Assembly (NCBI GenBank): GCA_027297025.1
Contig: JAPUIM010000402.1
Span: forward strand, 1 to 10,004
DNA: 10,004 bases
Direction of reading: 5' to 3'
Source of the DNA: Bacteroidota bacterium
GTDB taxonomy: Bacteria; Bacteroidota; Bacteroidia; Cytophagales; Cyclobacteriaceae
Part shown: piece after piece, positions 6,333 to 10,004 of the stretch
Layout of the letters: every line of letters begins with the position of its first letter
How positions within the stretch are numbered: position 1 is the first letter of the stretch
Notes under the pieces: model-generated
What the model was told of the DNA's origin: nothing
Database searches by the model: none
The model's input: the letters and a program-made list of their open reading frames with translations, nothing else
Made by a program: the position numbers and the translations under genes

Positions 6333-7893
6333 CCAAAAATTTGAAGATCTTCTGCGAGATAGATTGCAGGGTTTTGAGGTGAACCCTCCTGCAGATGCAT
6401 GGGGAAAAGTTTATGGAGAAATCCAAGCTGACCCCGGTAAAAATGGATTTTTGTATCCACTGGGAGGGGGTATTATTGCTCTGCTCTTAACTATTCCCGC
6501 TTGGCTTTATTTTACTTCTCCGGAGGAATCTGAAATAACCTCAAATTCAGATTCCGTAACCCAATCGGCTACCATGATCACTCATGGTCCGACTATCAAT
6601 TCCTTGGAAGATCCATCCAGTATGGTCAATACTCCCCAACCGAAATCAACTATTTCCATCCAGGCAGACCAGCAGGTGGACCAATTTCAAGATCAATTAG
6701 AGGTGGTTTCGCCAAAGCTTATGGTAAAGGAAAATCAAAGCAACGAGGTTTACACCAATATAAAAACCAATCCTAAGTTTCATTTAGCCTCCACCGAAAG
6801 TATATCTGTTAAGCCAGCCGCCTCTTTATCTTCTAACGATGGATCGGTCCTGCCTAGCCCTCAGGAAACGGCCAATCCCAACATAGTCAACCAGCCTGAT
6901 ACCAATAACGAGCTGAGAAAGGAAGTTTTTGACAGTCCCAGTTTAACCAAGAAAAGGGAAAAATCCATCTTGACTGGGTTTACTTTAACTGTATTACCTC
7001 CTATTGAATCCGTCGGCCCCATCGATCAGGGAGAAAATGTTTTTACCCCTAAGGAGATGGATCCGGTGTCATCAACAGAACTGGAACCAGATGAATCAAT
7101 CGAGGACCGCATCAGCATTTTTGAATTTGATTCAAAAGAATATGAAAAAAGTTATGTAGGATTGTTGGATGCCAATATAGACGGTGAAACCATCACAGAA
7201 TCACCCATACAGGATGTTAAACCATTTAGTAGATGGTCCTTGTATTTTCAGGCAGCGCCGCTGGTGGGATATAATCGAATAGCCACTAACAAAAGTGATG
7301 ATGTAGTGGTCACCGATACTGATGATGAGCCCTTTATCTCTGGAGAGAGATTAGGATTCAGGGCTGAATTGGGAGCGCAGTACAATTTGACCAATCGATT
7401 GCAATTGTTTACCGGACTCTTGATTTATCAACAAAAACAAAGCATCAATTATACTACCAGTAGTGTGGGGTCCTTTTCATTTACCACCGCTAATCTGGGT
7501 CAGGAATTGATCATAACCCCGCAGTTTGACACCTTAGATAACCAATATCAATACACGGTTAAAAACTTGGGTGTTCAGGTGGGTATTAATTATTTATTAG
7601 GTATTGGCAAATTCCAACATCATGTAGGAGGTGGTTTGGCGTTCCACAAACCTTTTAATCCCGATGATGTTCCGGATGTTGGCATCGATTTTCAAGAGAT
7701 ACCAGCATTTTATACTTTCTTAAATATGTATTATCGTGCTATTTATCCGCTAAAAGAAAGGTTTTCGGTTTATCTACAACCCAGTCTTAATTACTCTTTA
7801 TATGTAAGTGATGTTTTGAATGCACCCTTTTATGTGCAGCCTTATGGTTTTGGATTGAACTTTGGGATCATCTATCGATTTCGAAAAAAATAA
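6325..7893 (+). CDS. Predicted dual membrane-spanning anti-sigma factor (inner-membrane anchor plus outer-membrane beta-barrel)
   Basis: A 522-residue protein with an unusual four-part layout. (1) Residues 1-40 are cytoplasmic and charged (FEDLLRDRLQGFEVNPPADAWGKVYGEI), resembling the short N-terminal segment of many Bacteroidota anti-sigma-like proteins; there is no signal peptide. (2) A single transmembrane helix, about 43-63 (LYPLGGGIIALLLTIPAWLYF). (3) A linker of roughly 237 residues (64-300) rich in Ser, Thr, Pro, Gln and acidic residues, likely disordered and long enough to cross the periplasm. (4) A C-terminal domain of about 220 residues (303-522) of alternating aromatic/hydrophobic strands (RWSLYFQAAPLVGY, LFTGLLIYQQKQ, VGINYLLGIG, FSVYLQPSLNYSLYV, FGLNFGIIYRF), ending in an aromatic strand as outer-membrane beta-barrels do. 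I chose ATG 6325, which overlaps the sigma gene by 8 nt, over the in-frame TTG at 6316. The same layout defines the Dma anti-sigma factors described in Bacteroides. The alternative is a barrel protein with a cryptic anchor and no anti-sigma role. Confidence 0.78.
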   Translation: MSDQKFEDLLRDRLQGFEVNPPADAWGKVYGEIQADPGKNGFLYPLGGGIIALLLTIPAWLYFTSPEESEITSNSDSVTQSATMITHGPTINSLEDPSSMVNTPQPKSTISIQADQQVDQFQDQLEVVSPKLMVKENQSNEVYTNIKTNPKFHLASTESISVKPAASLSSNDGSVLPSPQETANPNIVNQPDTNNELRKEVFDSPSLTKKREKSILTGFTLTVLPPIESVGPIDQGENVFTPKEMDPVSSTELEPDESIEDRISIFEFDSKEYEKSYVGLLDANIDGETITESPIQDVKPFSRWSLYFQAAPLVGYNRIATNKSDDVVVTDTDDEPFISGERLGFRAELGAQYNLTNRLQLFTGLLIYQQKQSINYTTSSVGSFSFTTANLGQELIITPQFDTLDNQYQYTVKNLGVQVGINYLLGIGKFQHHVGGGLAFHKPFNPDDVPDVGIDFQEIPAFYTFLNMYYRAIYPLKERFSVYLQPSLNYSLYVSDVLNAPFYVQPYGFGLNFGIIYRFRKK

Positions 7894-7909
7894 AATAAAA
7901 CGGAACAAG

Positions 7910-10004
7910 TCATCTGGTTAACAATATTTTACTTTGCCATATAATATTCTTGGCCTGAATTACTAGTATATACATTCCTGGTTGGGTGTCAGAAAGATCA
8001 AATCCCATAGGTTGCGATTGGTTTGATATTATTTGTTTCCAAATCAGTCGTCCATGTAAATCCATTAACCTTACCTGAATAGCATTACCCTCAAACTGTT
8101 TACTTTTTAGCCAGATATAACCTTCTGAGGGATTAGGATATAGTACTATATTTTCTTTTGCAACTATCTCCAAACCAAGGGTTTCCACCACTTCTAGATC
8201 CTGGAATAAAGTATCAACACATTGCTGGTTACTAACCTGAAGTCCGATTTCATGATGACCTGGCCTTTCGAATGTCCAGGAAGTGTCGGGAAGCGCTCCA
8301 TAATGTATGCCATCAATTATCCAGTCCCAAAGATCAGATGCCAGAGATTGATTGGTTAGTGGTACTTGGTTTGCGTCAGAAAGATTTAATATTGGTTTAA
8401 TTTCAAATAGAGCCTCCAAAGAGTCGATGGTTATGTTGACCGAGATGGGATCGCTTTCCAGGAATTGATCGATACTGGTGATAAATATTTCCTGATCCAT
8501 TTTTAAATGTCCCAGATTTAAAGTGGATCCTTTATATATGGGGATTTCCAGGTCAGACTGATCATAAAATAGAAAATAGAAACCATTGGATGGCTTGATA
8601 ATTACCGGTTGGTTTTTGCAGCTGAATACGGGGTCGGCTTTTGGCAAATCACTTTTGGCCAAATTGATCAATTGGCTAGTGGAATTTTGGCAACCTAATG
8701 TATCACTGACCAGGAGAAACACTTTTATATCCTTAAACCCTTCATAATTAAAAATTGCCTGGGATTCATCACTAATCATCTGATCATTTACCTGCCATTC
8801 ATTGGTTACGGCGTTTTCATTCAAATTAATTAATAGCATCTCGAACTTTTCCTTCAGATTGGTAGTATCAGGTTGAACAGAAAAGTTCACTTCTGGTGTG
8901 CTAATAGTCACAATAACTGGGGTAGGTTTGCTTTCAATAAGTCCAGGCTGGTTTGTAACATAAAATATGGTATCCGTAGTTAATTTACCAGTTTGAAACT
9001 CAACTCCTGAAAACAATAATTGGGTACGTTCCGGGTCAGCATACACCATTATATTTTGTTTACCGTCTTCCTTAATGGTGGCCTTGGTACCACTGCAAAT
9101 GATTAGTGCTTCCAAAACAGGTCCTGGTTCTCTTTCTATAACCGTAATTATTTTTGAAATGGAATCCAGACATCCCATGCTGGAAACAATTTTCAGTTGG
9201 GCGGTAAATTCACCTGGTTCTTCGAAAGGAATGGTAGGATTTTGAGCAATGCTGCCAAATCCGTGATTGAAACTCCATTCCCATTGTACGGCATCTTGGG
9301 ATAAATCTGTGAATTGGATAGTATTGGAAGGATTATCATCTAAAAATAAAGTATCCAGGGATATAGAGAAATCGGGTTCAGGGAAATTGGGATATAGTTT
9401 CACAGAATGAATATCTCCGTCATAGGTTTGATCCACATTGATCACATAAAATATAGTGTCTCCAGTCAATGGACCGGTGGTAAAATCATTACCAGTATGT
9501 AATTGATTGATAAGCTCAATGTCACTATAAAATCCAAAATTGGTTCCCTGGGTCAAGGTAATGGTGGAGGGCAAATTGAGGCAAAACTGCTGGAAGCTTA
9601 AAACCGGTGGATTTTCCAGATACTCGGCATATTTGGATTGCGCCTGTGAAACTGCAGCTTGTAGATCGTTCAAGGTATGTCCTGCTACCAAAACGAAGGC
9701 TATCTTGGTACTTTGATTTAGAAGTAGTTCATCGATGGCTCCACCGACCAAGTGAGAAACATCGTTTCCTGAACCGATTTGTCCAGCTTGCAATTTTGCA
9801 ATTCCACCTGAAATAAAATTATATTTATCGGTTTTGGTGAAATCATTACTAATATCCTGGGTATTTCCATTTAATGTTAAGTTGTCTATCGCGTAATAAG
9901 CTGGATCCTGGGAGGTCAAAAGGGCTATCCCTGCATAGCTGGTGCTGGTTCCGTCAAAAACATAACCCAAATTTAGATTGCTATCCCAATCCGCCCGGTT
10001 ACTC
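7910..10004 (-). CDS. Large T9SS-secreted protein, probable subtilisin-like peptidase, C-terminal part only
   Basis: The reading frame is open to the window edge; 697 residues are visible and the N-terminus, including any catalytic domain and signal peptide, is missing. A TTG near 9970 is not a real start because the frame continues upstream (ADWDSNLNLGYVF). The first ~120 residues (SYAGIALL, YYAIDN, GGIAKLQAGQIGSGNDVSHLVGG, TKIAFVLVAGHTLNDLQAAV) resemble the region behind the catalytic domain of Bacteroidota S8 (subtilase) proteins; this is a resemblance, not proof. Three composite modules follow, each an Ig-like unit with a (D)TIFYV strand and a PKD-like unit (WEWSFNHG; NEWQVND; WDWIIDG). 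The last ~87 residues (about 8173-7913) are a T9SS type A sorting domain: LYPNPSEGYIWL, VRLMDLHGRLIW, FDLSDTQPGMYILVIQ, then KILLTR. The protein should cross the outer membrane by T9SS, lose this domain, and be released or attached to the surface. It converges on the anti-sigma gene with a 16-nt gap. Confidence 0.88.
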   Translation of the reverse strand, partial: SNRADWDSNLNLGYVFDGTSTSYAGIALLTSQDPAYYAIDNLTLNGNTQDISNDFTKTDKYNFISGGIAKLQAGQIGSGNDVSHLVGGAIDELLLNQSTKIAFVLVAGHTLNDLQAAVSQAQSKYAEYLENPPVLSFQQFCLNLPSTITLTQGTNFGFYSDIELINQLHTGNDFTTGPLTGDTIFYVINVDQTYDGDIHSVKLYPNFPEPDFSISLDTLFLDDNPSNTIQFTDLSQDAVQWEWSFNHGFGSIAQNPTIPFEEPGEFTAQLKIVSSMGCLDSISKIITVIEREPGPVLEALIICSGTKATIKEDGKQNIMVYADPERTQLLFSGVEFQTGKLTTDTIFYVTNQPGLIESKPTPVIVTISTPEVNFSVQPDTTNLKEKFEMLLINLNENAVTNEWQVNDQMISDESQAIFNYEGFKDIKVFLLVSDTLGCQNSTSQLINLAKSDLPKADPVFSCKNQPVIIKPSNGFYFLFYDQSDLEIPIYKGSTLNLGHLKMDQEIFITSIDQFLESDPISVNITIDSLEALFEIKPILNLSDANQVPLTNQSLASDLWDWIIDGIHYGALPDTSWTFERPGHHEIGLQVSNQQCVDTLFQDLEVVETLGLEIVAKENIVLYPNPSEGYIWLKSKQFEGNAIQVRLMDLHGRLIWKQIISNQSQPMGFDLSDTQPGMYILVIQAKNIIWQSKILLTR
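8183..9610 (-). repeat. Three tandem [Ig-like + PKD-like] protein modules
   Basis: Diverged protein-level repeats inside the secreted protein gene, read from high to low coordinates. Module 1 is Ig-like 9610-9386 and PKD 9385-9140; module 2 is Ig-like 9121-8900 and PKD 8899-8660; module 3 is Ig-like 8635-8426 and PKD 8425-8183. The Ig-like units share an early Cys (QQFCLN, IICSGT, FSCKNQ), an aromatic 'FYSD / VYAD / FYDQ' turn, and a 'TGxLxxDTIFYV' strand that is well kept in copies 1 and 2 and worn in copy 3 (LGHLKMDQEIFIT). The PKD-like units share W-x-W or NEW cores and a late Cys-x-(D/N) (GCLDS, GCQNS, QCVDT). DNA identity is low, so the duplication is old. Such modules usually act as spacers or carbohydrate/surface-binding units. 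Confidence 0.7.

Noticed and set aside
7881..7910. Bidirectional terminator between the anti-sigma gene and the T9SS gene
   Set aside because: There is an A/T-rich run that would give a U-tract on the minus-strand transcript, but I can find no stem in front of it.
9968..9970. TTG as the true start of the T9SS protein
   Set aside because: The frame stays open for the remaining 34 bases to the window edge, and the visible protein starts in the middle of a domain and has no signal peptide there, so it is a cut gene.

Overview
The window is chromosomal DNA of a member of the Bacteroidota. The evidence is a protein ending in a type IX secretion (T9SS) C-terminal sorting domain, an ECF sigma factor overlapping a gene for an inner-membrane anti-sigma / outer-membrane beta-barrel hybrid protein, a TTG-N20-TAnnTTTG type promoter, and mostly A-rich rather than Shine-Dalgarno leaders. 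A Cytophagales-like lineage would fit, but the order cannot be fixed from the sequence alone. Nothing indicates phage, insertion sequences, CRISPR, tRNA or rRNA; all genes look intact apart from the two cut by the window edges.

Left part (1-1420, + strand): the tail of a probable bioD, followed with an ATGA overlap by bioA. This is the end of a biotin biosynthesis operon. Tail to tail with it, one nucleotide away, is a minus-strand group (4840 down to 1422): cinA (NMN deamidase/pyrophosphatase), a lipoyl-bearing 2-oxo acid dehydrogenase E2 subunit with its own good promoter just behind cinA, and a class I SAM-dependent methyltransferase 24 nt behind E2.

Middle part (5039-7893, + strand): after a divergent intergenic region of about 200 bp comes a probable three-gene signalling operon. 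It holds a lipoprotein with two tandem Ig-like (Big_9/cadherin-like) domains, an ECF sigma factor, and a 522-residue protein. The last has a short cytoplasmic anti-sigma-like N-terminus, one inner-membrane helix, a long disordered periplasmic linker and a C-terminal outer-membrane beta-barrel. It matches the layout of the 'dual membrane-spanning anti-sigma factors' (Dma) described in Bacteroides. Such a protein could carry a signal from the outer membrane directly to a cytoplasmic sigma factor. The upstream Ig-like lipoprotein is a plausible envelope partner. A short hairpin with a GNRA loop sits just in front of the sigma start codon. This operon is the most interesting part of the window.

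Right part (7910-10004, - strand): the C-terminal 697 residues of a large secreted protein whose N-terminus lies beyond the window. The remnant of its main domain resembles the region behind the catalytic domain of Bacteroidota subtilisin-like (S8) peptidases. It is followed by three composite [Ig-like + PKD] modules and a T9SS type A sorting domain. It converges on the anti-sigma gene with only 16 nt between stop codons.
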